Positions 44,427 to 52,236 of a stretch of DNA of 64,000 bases are shown here, in pieces. The DNA is from DAINPP01 sp963667315 (GTDB taxonomy: Bacteria > Thermotogota > Thermotogae > MWEM01): contig OY763325.1 in NCBI GenBank assembly GCA_963667315.1, forward strand, positions 2,108,001 to 2,172,000, written 5' to 3'. The notes beneath the pieces were generated by a model that had not been told where the DNA came from, searched no databases, and saw only the letters and a program-made list of their open reading frames with translations. Made by a program: the position numbers and the translations under genes. How positions within the stretch are numbered: the first letter of the stretch is position 1; every line of letters begins with the position of its first letter.

Positions 44427-46331
44427 TTATTTTCCAGCCATCATGGCGTCTATATCCGATTTTACCGTGTCGATTCCCTTGATGTCAAATTTATCGATTA
44501 AGACTTTTAGCACATTAGGTGAAACAAACGCCGGAAGGACCGGACCCAGTCGGATCCCCTTTACACCCAGGAAGAGCAAAGCCAGGAGAACGGTAACGGC
44601 CTTTTGTTCATACCATGCGATGTCGTATGAGATCGGCAGGTCATTGATATCATCCAGACCAAAGGCATCCTTCAATGCGAGTGCTGTTACAACGAGTGAA
44701 TAGGAATCGTTACACTGACCGGCATCGATAACCCTTGGAATACCTCCTATATCGCCAAGATCCAGCATGTTGTACCGGTATTTGGCACAACCGGCCGTGA
44801 GGATAACGGTATCTTTTGGAAGCTCTTTCGCGACATCGGTATAATATTCCCTTGTCGGGGCATGACCGTCACAACCCGCCATTACAACAAATCTCCTGAT
44901 GGCTCCTGATTTTACGGCATCGACAATCTTACCGGCAAGCTGTCCAACCTGAGCATGCGCAAATCCAACCGGAATCTTCTTTCCCTCTATCACCTCAAGA
45001 GAACCAAGTGCTTTCGCTTTTGCGATAACCACAGAAAAATCCTTCGTTCCCCTTGCCGTTCTGTTCGGAATGTGTGCCACACCGGGCCACCCGACGAGAC
45101 CCGTTGTAAAGATCCTGTCCTTGTATGTATCAAGCGGCTTCTGAATACAATTCGTCGTCATGACGATAGTCCCGTTAAACTGATTGAATTCTTTCTGCTG
45201 ATTAAACCATGAGGTCCCAAAATTCCCCACAAGATGATCGTACTTCTTCAGTTCCGGATACCCGTGTGCCGGCAGCATTTCCCCATGGGTATAGATATTA
45301 ATTCCCGTGCCCGCTGTCTGTTTGAGCAATTCTTCAAGATCAAGCAAATCGTGTCCACTGACGAGAATTCCGGGACCCGCTTTTGTTCCCGTATAAACCT
45401 CTGTAATCTCCGGGTTCCCGAATGTGGAGGTATTCGCCTCATCGAGAAGTTGCATAACCTTGACTGCTGTTTCTCCAGTCTTCATAACATTCGCAATTAA
45501 TTCATCAACAGTAAGTGAATCATCAAGTGTTGCAGCAAGTGCCTCCTGGAGAAAATCAAAAACTTCACTATCGGATTTTTTGAGAACCCAGGCATGATCC
45601 GCATAAGCGGCAATGCCTTTGACACCGTAGGTCATCAATTCCCTGAGCGATCTGACATCTTCATTTTCCGTCAAAAGCACACCTACCTCATGCCCTTTCA
45701 ATTCCATCGCTTCAATACCACCGTCTGTTTTCCAGCTTGCCGCCTCGGGCACTTTACTGTCATAAGCTTCTTTACCCAGTTTACCGGCAACCTTTTCTCT
45801 GAGCCCGTCTCTCACGCTGAGAGCCTGTTTTATCATATTTGCTATATCTTCCTTATCAAAATTAACATTTGTAATCGTCGTAAACAGACCTTCTGCAACG
45901 AAGATATCTTCTTCCGTCGTCTTAACGCCAAGCCCTTTAGCTTTGACACCCCAATAGGAAACTCCTTTAAGCACCCACACCAGAAGATCCTGTAGTGCTG
46001 CCACATCACTTTCCTTGCCGCAGATTCCTTTTAAGGCACATCCCTTACCGTTCATTGTTTCACTGCATTGAAAACAAAACATACTCATCTTACACACCTC
46101 CATTTTTTTCACTTCTATCATTTTTACCAAACGTTCTTCCCAACCCAAAAAAAGTTCCCCAAGACAAATGCCTTCTCCTGTGAGTTCATTTTCCATCTCG
46201 AATATTTCAAGGGGTGTCAGATGTTTCATCAGCGAATGAATGGCTTCTGAAAAGTTATAACGCCTTTCGCTATCTTCCGAAAAGCTTCTGATCATTTCTT
46301 TTAATCTGTTATAATCCGCTTTATTGATCAT
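44427..46331 (-). CDS. hcp: Hybrid cluster protein (hydroxylamine reductase) with DUF438-like N-terminal extension
   Basis: Residues 82-634 are a normal Hcp: CFQCSETMNGKGCALKGICGK with the N-terminal four-Cys cluster, then TTNCIQKP, GCDGHAPTREYY and AGCAKYRYN with hybrid-cluster ligands. Hcp enzymes reduce nitric oxide or hydroxylamine in anaerobes. Residues 1-81 resemble the DUF438 N-terminal domain (LMKHLTPLEIFEMENELTGEGI). The long start has GGGGAG eight bases upstream. A second strong site, GGAGGTG, precedes the internal ATG at 46088. Both a fusion and a 553-residue Hcp could be made. Divergent from the CRP/FNR gene. Confidence 0.9.
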   Translation of the reverse strand: MINKADYNRLKEMIRSFSEDSERRYNFSEAIHSLMKHLTPLEIFEMENELTGEGICLGELFLGWEERLVKMIEVKKMEVCKMSMFCFQCSETMNGKGCALKGICGKESDVAALQDLLVWVLKGVSYWGVKAKGLGVKTTEEDIFVAEGLFTTITNVNFDKEDIANMIKQALSVRDGLREKVAGKLGKEAYDSKVPEAASWKTDGGIEAMELKGHEVGVLLTENEDVRSLRELMTYGVKGIAAYADHAWVLKKSDSEVFDFLQEALAATLDDSLTVDELIANVMKTGETAVKVMQLLDEANTSTFGNPEITEVYTGTKAGPGILVSGHDLLDLEELLKQTAGTGINIYTHGEMLPAHGYPELKKYDHLVGNFGTSWFNQQKEFNQFNGTIVMTTNCIQKPLDTYKDRIFTTGLVGWPGVAHIPNRTARGTKDFSVVIAKAKALGSLEVIEGKKIPVGFAHAQVGQLAGKIVDAVKSGAIRRFVVMAGCDGHAPTREYYTDVAKELPKDTVILTAGCAKYRYNMLDLGDIGGIPRVIDAGQCNDSYSLVVTALALKDAFGLDDINDLPISYDIAWYEQKAVTVLLALLFLGVKGIRLGPVLPAFVSPNVLKVLIDKFDIKGIDTVKSDIDAMMAGK

Positions 46332-46350
46332 AGTCTTTCTCCCCTTTCCA

Positions 46351-46382
46351 CCTTCGATAATATGATAAAATAATATCGAAGG
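46351..46382. promoter_or_regulatory. 9 bp inverted repeat in the hcp-regulator intergenic region
   Basis: CCTTCGATA and TATCGAAGG, 14 bases apart, flank AT-rich sequence holding possible -10 boxes for hcp. It may be an operator or hairpin. Confidence 0.45.
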
Positions 46383-46389
46383 AAATTCA

Positions 46390-46403
46390 GTAACATAGGT
46401 TAC
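46390..46403. promoter_or_regulatory. Candidate CRP/FNR-family operator GTAAC-N4-GTTAC
   Basis: A perfect 5-4-5 palindrome (GTAACATAGGTTAC) with the spacing of CRP/FNR sites, between divergent hcp and its adjacent regulator gene. A plausible binding site for that regulator. Confidence 0.6.
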
Positions 46404-46452
46404 ATTTCGTCAGCATGTTCACTCAAATCTGTACTAAGAGGAGTTGGGTAAA

Positions 46453-47130
46453 TTGAACAAATTGATGTTGAGCCTCTCAAGATCAAAATTATTTAAGGAC
46501 ATCACACTCGAAGAACTTGAATTGATATCCGATCATATAAACGTCAAAACACTTCAATACACCCCCGAAGAAGTCATACAAGCCCAGGATGAAATGGCGG
46601 ACAAGGTATATATTCTTCTGGAAGGTGTCGTCAAGGGGGTCATGGAGGATATCAACGGCCACATTTACCAGGTGGAGATGTTCAATGAAGCGGATATCAT
46701 AGCCCCTGCCAATCTTTTCTCCTCAAGAGAAAATCTTCCGATTACCCTGATTGCAAAGACTGAAACCCGGCTCATCCCTTTCACACGTGGACAGATCCTG
46801 ACCATGTTCTCACTCAACCGGAAAATCGAAGAAAACTTCCTGAGAACACTCTCGGATAAAGTCATTTTTCTTGCAGAAAAACTGTGGGAAAATCAATTTT
46901 CATCGATAGAGGATAAGATTTATAAATTTGTGTTGGCTAAATATCTGATTTACCGAAAGAATGAATTTGAGATTAACCTGACACATGAAGAGCTCTCTCA
47001 CCGATTCGGCGTTTCCCGTCCCTCCCTGTCACGCTCATTGATTAAAATCAATCAAAGTGGCATCATCAACACAAAAGGGAAAAAAATAAAGATCCTGGAC
47101 TTCGAACAACTTCTTCAAAAAGCCGAATAA
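46453..47130 (+). CDS. CRP/FNR-family regulator, HcpR-like
   Basis: 225 residues. The N-terminal cyclic-nucleotide-type beta barrel (QAQDEMADKVYILLEGVVKG) is followed by a long dimer helix and a C-terminal winged helix-turn-helix (LTHEELSHRFGVSRPSLSRSLIKIN). There is no FNR-type N-terminal Cys cluster. Divergent from hcp with a palindrome between, so I infer it controls hcp in response to nitrosative stress, as HcpR does. The TTG at 46444 touches the binding site; the TTG at 46453, nine bases after AGGAG, is chosen. Confidence 0.85.
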   Translation: MNKLMLSLSRSKLFKDITLEELELISDHINVKTLQYTPEEVIQAQDEMADKVYILLEGVVKGVMEDINGHIYQVEMFNEADIIAPANLFSSRENLPITLIAKTETRLIPFTRGQILTMFSLNRKIEENFLRTLSDKVIFLAEKLWENQFSSIEDKIYKFVLAKYLIYRKNEFEINLTHEELSHRFGVSRPSLSRSLIKINQSGIINTKGKKIKILDFEQLLQKAE

Positions 47131-47164
47131 GCCTTCAATGTTAGGCATTTCATTTTAATTCTGT

Positions 47165-47209
47165 TAAAATACACCGTATGAAGTTCCGAAGGAACTTCCG
47201 GGTGTTTTG
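47165..47209 (+). promoter_or_regulatory. Promoter and leader hairpin of the 47242 gene
   Basis: Extended -10 TGTTAAAAT ends at 47170. It is followed at once by a two-part hairpin: outer ACACC/GGTGT, inner GAAGTTCC/GGAACTTC (47180-47197), then TTTTG. It could be an attenuator or the terminator of the regulator gene upstream. Confidence 0.5.
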
Positions 47210-47241
47210 TAAAAAGTTCAAAAATACGGGGGAGAGATTTT

Positions 47242-47751
47242 ATGTGGATTGATTTTGTTACAAACCATCCCATCCTGTCTGCGATGCTTCAATTTGCAGT
47301 ACTTGGGACGTTGGGAGAAATTGTTGGTGCAACCGTAAAAAGCAGAAAATTCAAGATGTTTCCAATCGGTATCCTGGTAGGAAAGATGGTCATCTGGGCA
47401 ATACTCGCCGTGATGATCAAATATGCCTTCACCGGTTTCGGCGGTTTCGTTGATGCCCTCACAGCTCATCATATGCTGCCGGACTGGGGTCATCCGTTCT
47501 TTATATCCGCTTTCATGAACGTTCTGTTCGGACCGGTTATGATCCTGACACACAGGATTCTGGACAACGTTCTTGAAAAGAATCCAGGCAATTGGGCAGG
47601 GATAAAAGGGGCACTTTTAACATTATTATGGTTCTGGATTCCGGCGCATACCATCACATTTATGCTGCCGACTATCTGGAGAATAACACTGGCTGCCTGC
47701 TGGTCCGTTGTCCTTGGCGGTATCATGGGATTTTTCAAAAGAAAAAAATAA
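47242..47751 (+). CDS. Mpv17/PMP22-like integral membrane protein
   Basis: 169 residues with four hydrophobic stretches (about 10-30, 40-62, 85-105 and 125-165). The C-terminal segment WFWIPAHTITFMLPTIWRITLAACWSVVLGG resembles the signature of the Mpv17/PMP22 family, where a W-P...N-F...V-P..R motif precedes the last helix. Bacterial members have no firm function. The ATG follows GGGGGAGAG. Monocistronic between two hairpin leaders. Confidence 0.55.
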   Translation: MWIDFVTNHPILSAMLQFAVLGTLGEIVGATVKSRKFKMFPIGILVGKMVIWAILAVMIKYAFTGFGGFVDALTAHHMLPDWGHPFFISAFMNVLFGPVMILTHRILDNVLEKNPGNWAGIKGALLTLLWFWIPAHTITFMLPTIWRITLAACWSVVLGGIMGFFKRKK

Positions 47752-47814
47752 AATCCCTGCCTATATTCTAAAAGCCTCAAAAGTTTTCCGGAGGAGACCT
47801 TAAGCGCCTCCCAC

Positions 47815-47833
47815 GGCAGGTGAAAGACCTGTC
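47815..47833 (+). terminator. Weak terminator-like hairpin after the 47242 gene
   Basis: GGCAGGT and ACCTGTC around GAAAG, then TTCT. Short and with a poor T-run. Confidence 0.35.
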
Positions 47834-47862
47834 TTCTACAATTATCCGAAAATTTCATACTA

Positions 47863-47918
47863 TGTTATAATTCGCCGTCTGCAATAAAAACAAACAAGCA
47901 GGCGGTATTTTTAATTTA
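47863..47918 (+). promoter_or_regulatory. Promoter and leader hairpin of bioY
   Basis: Extended -10 TGTTATAAT (to 47871) is followed by CCGTCTGC/GCAGGCGG with a 15-base A-rich loop and TATTTTTAATTT. This is a possible attenuator in front of bioY. The layout mirrors that of the 47242 gene. Confidence 0.5.
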
Positions 47919-47931
47919 CGGGTGGAGGTTG

Positions 47932-48453
47932 ATGATCATCAACAGAACAAAAAAAATCGTTTTAACAGCTCTTTTAACGGCTCTTACTGCGGTTGGGGCT
48001 CAGATTGTTATCCCAATCGGAACCGTGCCGGTAACCCTTCAGATATTTGTCGTGTTTTTATCCGGTATGATACTCGGTCCAACATGGGGATTCATCTCTC
48101 AAGCTGCTTATCTATTGCTCGGAGCGGTTGGTTTACCTGTTTTCGCTCAATTCGCCGGCGGACTTGGCATCATCGCAGGACCTACAGGCGGATTTCTGAT
48201 TGCATTCCCGTTCGCCGCAATGATAGCCGGTTTGGCTAGGGATAAAAGTCGAAAGATGTGGATACTGGTTATGCTCGCTTCACTTACAGTGGTTTACCTC
48301 ATCGGATGGGTGAGATTATCACTGTTCTTCAACGATTTCCAGAAAGGCTTTATGGTCGGTGTTCTACCGTTCTTCGTATTTGATTTCCTGAAATTATGGG
48401 GCGCTTATGCGGTTTACGTCGGATTGAAGAAGCGGGTTTTGTTACCGGAGTAA
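47932..48453 (+). CDS. bioY: Biotin transporter BioY (ECF S component)
   Basis: Membrane S component of the biotin energy-coupling-factor importer, 173 residues, six hydrophobic helices. Family patterns: PVTLQIFVVFLSGMILGPTWG, LGAVGLPVFAQFAGGLGIIAGPTGGFLIAFP (biotin pocket), and FVFDFLKLWGAY. No bioM or bioN is adjacent; shared ECF ATPases elsewhere are expected. The biotin ligase gene birA lies convergent downstream, so the two serve biotin use. ATG just behind GGTGGAGG. Confidence 0.93.
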   Translation: MIINRTKKIVLTALLTALTAVGAQIVIPIGTVPVTLQIFVVFLSGMILGPTWGFISQAAYLLLGAVGLPVFAQFAGGLGIIAGPTGGFLIAFPFAAMIAGLARDKSRKMWILVMLASLTVVYLIGWVRLSLFFNDFQKGFMVGVLPFFVFDFLKLWGAYAVYVGLKKRVLLPE

Positions 48454-48537
48454 TAACAGGAGGAATGCTTTTAATTTCCATGGATTTATCCTGTTTAAGA
48501 AAAACGTTTTTAAAATCATTCAAAATCACAAGTATTA

Positions 48538-48565
48538 CAAGGGCAGACCCAGTGACCTGCCCTTG
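48538..48565. repeat. Intergenic palindrome between bioY and birA
   Basis: CAAGGGCAG and CTGCCCTTG, 10 bases apart, in the gap between convergent genes. It may act as a weak bidirectional terminator. Similar in core to 1846-1864 and 22476-22495. Confidence 0.55.
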
Positions 48566-48615
48566 CAATTATCCGATTCCCCATCCATTTAAAACCGTTT
48601 CCAGAGACATTATCC

Positions 48616-49326
48616 TCACCATTCCTTCAATGTTATATCCCCTGATTTATAAATAAATATTTCATTTCCAATCCGAATTTTTATATCATCCATTGGATGC
48701 TCTAAAACCTCACCCACTAAAACCATCTCATCCTCAAATCTCCTGACACTCACTTTTGATCCAGGTTTTATGATTGAATAACCTCTATATCGGCTGATCA
48801 GATTCTTTTCATCAAAATCCTTTAACTCTCTCTCTATATTAATAAGGATTATATTGAGGATTTCAGAGCAATCATACTCTTTTCCCGTAATCATCTTTAA
48901 AGAAATTCCCTTATCGGTAAGTTCTTCAGGAATAGTATTATTGATATTTATACCGGTTCCGACGATACAAGCGGTCTCAGAACCAGAAAAGATATTTTTC
49001 TGAAGGCATCCGGATATTTTCTTATCCTTAAAATAAATATCATTTGGCCATTTGAGCCCAAAACCTTTCTCATCCGTCAATTCCATAAGAATTTCCACAG
49101 AGACAATTGAGCAGATACGCTGAAGTACCGGAGGCGGCAAGAGGGGATTTTTAAAAAGAACAGAGAACCACAGCCCTCCTGCACCGGAATCCCATCTTCT
49201 GTTCAAACGCCCTTTACCGACTGTTTGAATATCTGCATATACGGCACAGGGATTTGGTAATTTTCTAAAATTCTTTTCAAGGTAGGTGTTCGTCGAATCG
49301 ATGACGTTAAAGTGTATTTTTTTCAT
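48616..49326 (-). CDS. birA: Biotin-[acetyl-CoA-carboxylase] ligase
   Basis: Attaches biotin to carrier proteins. 236 residues, catalytic and C-terminal domains only. Biotinyl-AMP loop GKGRLNRRWDS, LKWPNDIYF, GTGININN and the SH3-like C-terminus are present. It lacks the N-terminal DNA-binding domain, so it cannot repress bioY as E. coli BirA does. It would serve a biotin carrier for the carboxyltransferase at 19316-20722. Confidence 0.93.
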   Translation of the reverse strand: MKKIHFNVIDSTNTYLEKNFRKLPNPCAVYADIQTVGKGRLNRRWDSGAGGLWFSVLFKNPLLPPPVLQRICSIVSVEILMELTDEKGFGLKWPNDIYFKDKKISGCLQKNIFSGSETACIVGTGININNTIPEELTDKGISLKMITGKEYDCSEILNIILINIERELKDFDEKNLISRYRGYSIIKPGSKVSVRRFEDEMVLVGEVLEHPMDDIKIRIGNEIFIYKSGDITLKEW

Positions 49327-49397
49327 AGTCGAATCATATCATTTTTTAGGATTAACAAAAAGTTTTATAGAATAATCAATTGAAGGAGGAGATGTTG

Positions 49398-49811
49398 ATG
49401 AGTTCATTTTTCAATTCCAATTTTAAAACACTTCCGGCAGCTATGGATGCAGCGGTCGTTCGAAACACGACAATCGCCCAGAACATAGCCAACGTAGAGA
49501 CCCCGGGTTATAAGAGAAAAGAGGTGGATTTCGAATTCTATCTCCAGAAAGCCATGGGGGATCAGGAAGATACACTGAATCTCAAAACAGATGATGAAAA
49601 ACATTTTTCATTGTATCCTTCAACACTTGACGACGTTCAAGCAAGAGTCAGAACGGTGATGGACACGTCAATCACAAACGACGGCAACAATGTGGATATC
49701 GATCAGCAGGAAGCCTTACAGGCTCAGAATACGATTAATTATCAGACACTTACCAGGCTGCTGAATATGACGATAGAAAGATACAATACCGTTCTCAAGG
49801 GGGTTAAATGA
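49398..49811 (+). CDS. flgB: Flagellar proximal rod protein FlgB
   Basis: 137 residues. The conserved N-terminal motif AQNIANVETPGYKRKEVDF and C-terminal NTINYQTLTRLLNMTIERYNTVL helix are typical of rod proteins. Several in-frame starts precede it; the ATG at 49398 stands eight bases after AAGGAGG. First gene of flgB-flgC-fliE-flgA-flgH-flgI-flgJ; it overlaps flgC. Confidence 0.93.
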   Translation: MSSFFNSNFKTLPAAMDAAVVRNTTIAQNIANVETPGYKRKEVDFEFYLQKAMGDQEDTLNLKTDDEKHFSLYPSTLDDVQARVRTVMDTSITNDGNNVDIDQQEALQAQNTINYQTLTRLLNMTIERYNTVLKGVK

Positions 49812-50254
49812 TGCTTGATATTTTCAGCACGATGAACGTTTCCGCTTCGGGAATGACGGCAAACAGACTCAGACTTGACGTTATTGCGGATAACATCGCC
49901 AACGCAGAGACAACCCGGACAGATGAGGGGGGTCCCTACAGAAGAAAAACAGTGGCATTTAAGGAAATCCTCAAGCAGCAGATGAGCTTTGCAGGAGATA
50001 TTGAGCCGACAACGGCGTCTTTTGGCGGTGTAGAAGTCTCAGAGATCGTGGAGGATGACAGACCCTTCAAACTGGTTTACGATCCGGCACATCCGGATGC
50101 CAATGAAGAAGGTTATGTACAGATGCCAAACGTTAATGTATTGAGAGAAATGGTAGATTTAATAAATGCACAGAGGGCATACGAGGCCAATGTCTCATCC
50201 ATAAACGCAACCAAGGCCTTCGCAAGTGCAGCTCTTGGAATTGGAAGAGGGTGA
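49808..50254 (+). CDS. flgC: Flagellar proximal rod protein FlgC
   Basis: 148 residues. N-terminal FSTMNVSASGMTANRLRLDVIADNIANAETTRT and C-terminal NVNVLREMVDLINAQRAYEANVSSINATK are the rod/hook family ends. It starts inside the flgB stop (ATGA), so translation is coupled. Confidence 0.95.
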   Translation: MMLDIFSTMNVSASGMTANRLRLDVIADNIANAETTRTDEGGPYRRKTVAFKEILKQQMSFAGDIEPTTASFGGVEVSEIVEDDRPFKLVYDPAHPDANEEGYVQMPNVNVLREMVDLINAQRAYEANVSSINATKAFASAALGIGRG

Positions 50255-50259
50255 TTTGA

Positions 50260-50592
50260 ATGAGTGGTTCAATGAACGGAATCAATGGTATTAACAGTCT
50301 TGATCCTATCAAAAGGATTGAAAGGATTGCGAGTCAGCAAACCCAGAAAGTTCAGAACAAGGAGACAGAGGGTCCTGATTTCCAGAAAATTCTGAATGAT
50401 GCCATCAACAGTGCCAACACGCAACAAAAAGCGGCTATTCAGGCTGAAGATGATTTTGCAGCCGGAAAGATCAGCAATATCCACGATGTCATCATCATGG
50501 CTGAGAAAGCTTCAATGTCTCTGACGCTCACAATGGAAGTCAGAAACAAGATCGTTGATGCCTACAAAGAAATCATGAGAATGCAGCTGTAA
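50260..50592 (+). CDS. fliE: Flagellar hook-basal body protein FliE
   Basis: 110 residues. Adaptor between the MS ring and the rod. Typical features: FQKILNDAINSANTQQ, then AAGKISNIHDVIIMAEKASMSLTLTMEVRNKIVDAYKEIMRMQL. Five bases after flgC. Confidence 0.94.
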   Translation: MSGSMNGINGINSLDPIKRIERIASQQTQKVQNKETEGPDFQKILNDAINSANTQQKAAIQAEDDFAAGKISNIHDVIIMAEKASMSLTLTMEVRNKIVDAYKEIMRMQL

Positions 50593-50594
50593 AG

Positions 50595-51590
50595 ATGCGT
50601 CGTTTACTCGTTTCGTTTCTTATTTGTCTGAGTATCAGTGTCTTTTCTTTTGAGGTAAAACTCAGGGATGATATCATTTTGCCTCCTGAGCAGCATCAGA
50701 TGTTTCTTTCTGACTTTGTTGAAGATGCAGACACTTTCAGCTTAACCGGTCAGGGAGATATCATATTTGGTTATTCTCCCCTCCCCGGAAGCACCATGAA
50801 AATTGATGTAGAATATGTTTTGAGCAGATTTAAACGGTATCTAAACGATACCGATTTTGTTTTACCTGAGAAAGAAATTATTACGGTATACCGAAGTGTA
50901 TCGATTCCAGAAACAATCGAATCGACTGATTCAAAACAGGTGACACCGTTCAATCCGAACGGATTTAAAACCTACAACAGAGGCGATATCGAAAGAATGA
51001 TTCGTAATGCTCTTGAAGAAAGATTTTCCGTCCAGTTTGACGAGAATTTGAAGATTGATTACGTTGAGTTCGAAAAGGATTCCTTCGAAGGAGCCTTCAA
51101 ACAGATTAAATTGTACAGCCAGAGCAAACGTAGATTCATGGCAAAGATTGACTATGCTGACGCTTCGGATCGTTTAAAATATCTCAGAATCATTTTTGAC
51201 TGTTCATGGATAACGGATATTGCCATATGCAAGGATGCGGTAAAGCGGGATGTTCTCATCAGTGATACATACGTCAGATTTGAACAGCTCGAATATTTTG
51301 ATTATGACATGCCGGTTCTGCTTGTGGATTTCCCCGATGATCATGTGACAAAGTATGTCATGAAAAAAGATGATATAATTGAGTGGCGTATGCTCCAAAA
51401 GCGCTCTTATGTTCTTAAAGGACAGATCGTGACAGCCGTTTTCGATACAGGCAGTGTTGAAGTGACATCTCAGGTCGAAATTTTAGCCAATGCGGAGTTG
51501 GGGCAACTGGCAAAGGCGAAAAACCTTGATTCAGGCATAACGGTAACCGGCATTATAGAATCCGGCCCCATTTTAAGAATCGGATATTAA
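50595..51590 (+). CDS. flgA: Flagella basal body P-ring formation protein FlgA
   Basis: 331 residues; periplasmic chaperone for P-ring assembly. Signal peptide MRRLLVSFLICLSISVFS. The C-terminal SAF-type domain is recognisable (VLISDTYVRFEQLEY, MKKDDIIEWRMLQKRSYVLKGQIV, ILANAELGQLAKAKNLDSG). The N-terminal 180 residues are less conserved and longer than in E. coli. Two bases after fliE. Confidence 0.85.
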   Translation: MRRLLVSFLICLSISVFSFEVKLRDDIILPPEQHQMFLSDFVEDADTFSLTGQGDIIFGYSPLPGSTMKIDVEYVLSRFKRYLNDTDFVLPEKEIITVYRSVSIPETIESTDSKQVTPFNPNGFKTYNRGDIERMIRNALEERFSVQFDENLKIDYVEFEKDSFEGAFKQIKLYSQSKRRFMAKIDYADASDRLKYLRIIFDCSWITDIAICKDAVKRDVLISDTYVRFEQLEYFDYDMPVLLVDFPDDHVTKYVMKKDDIIEWRMLQKRSYVLKGQIVTAVFDTGSVEVTSQVEILANAELGQLAKAKNLDSGITVTGIIESGPILRIGY

Positions 51591-51609
51591 TCATTCCCCG
51601 GGAGGATTT

Positions 51610-52221
51610 ATGAAAAATATAATCGCATTGATCGTTTTAATTTTTCTGATATTTTTCAGTAGCTGCTTCTCCACTTCGTTGTGGAACAGTTCTCAAAAAG
51701 ATAATTTCAAATCTCTTTATACGGATAACAAGGCTTATCAGATAGGCGATATTCTTACCATAATGGTTTCGGAAACCGTTTCACTGACTCAAAACGATTC
51801 CTCTGATGATAAGAAAAAAGGGCTGATAACGAGTGCCGTTTCATTTATCGGCAGTGTCGGTAACCTGGCACTTGAAAAATTCATTCCCGTAAGCGGAGAC
51901 GCCGATCCTAAAGTGGAGACGGAAAATTCAGCCGAATCACAGGTCATCACCAAGATAGCCGCCACAATTGTTGACGTGGATGATAACGGAAATCTCATGA
52001 TTCAGGGAAGAAAAGAGACCAAAGTGGGACAGGATAAAAGAGAACTGCTTGTTCAAGGGAAAGTCAGACCTGCAGATATTACGGCGCAAAACACGGTAGA
52101 CTCCTTTAAAATAGCGGATGCAAAGATATGGTACAACGGGGACGTTGTGTTTGAACAGGATCCATCAGAACAGAGCTGGGTGGGCTACATACTATCCGGT
52201 ATCTCTGGGGTAATCTTCTAA
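51610..52221 (+). CDS. flgH: Flagellar L-ring lipoprotein FlgH
   Basis: 203 residues. Lipobox FFSSC (Cys 19). Core motif KAYQIGDILTIMVSETVSLTQN is the FlgH signature; later NLMIQGRKETKVGQDKRELLVQGKVRPADI and a C-terminal GWVGYILSGISGVIF-like end. An L ring requires an outer membrane, so this gene is direct evidence for a diderm cell. Between flgA and flgI. Confidence 0.93.
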   Translation: MKNIIALIVLIFLIFFSSCFSTSLWNSSQKDNFKSLYTDNKAYQIGDILTIMVSETVSLTQNDSSDDKKKGLITSAVSFIGSVGNLALEKFIPVSGDADPKVETENSAESQVITKIAATIVDVDDNGNLMIQGRKETKVGQDKRELLVQGKVRPADITAQNTVDSFKIADAKIWYNGDVVFEQDPSEQSWVGYILSGISGVIF

Positions 52222-52236
52222 AGAAAGGTGATTAAT

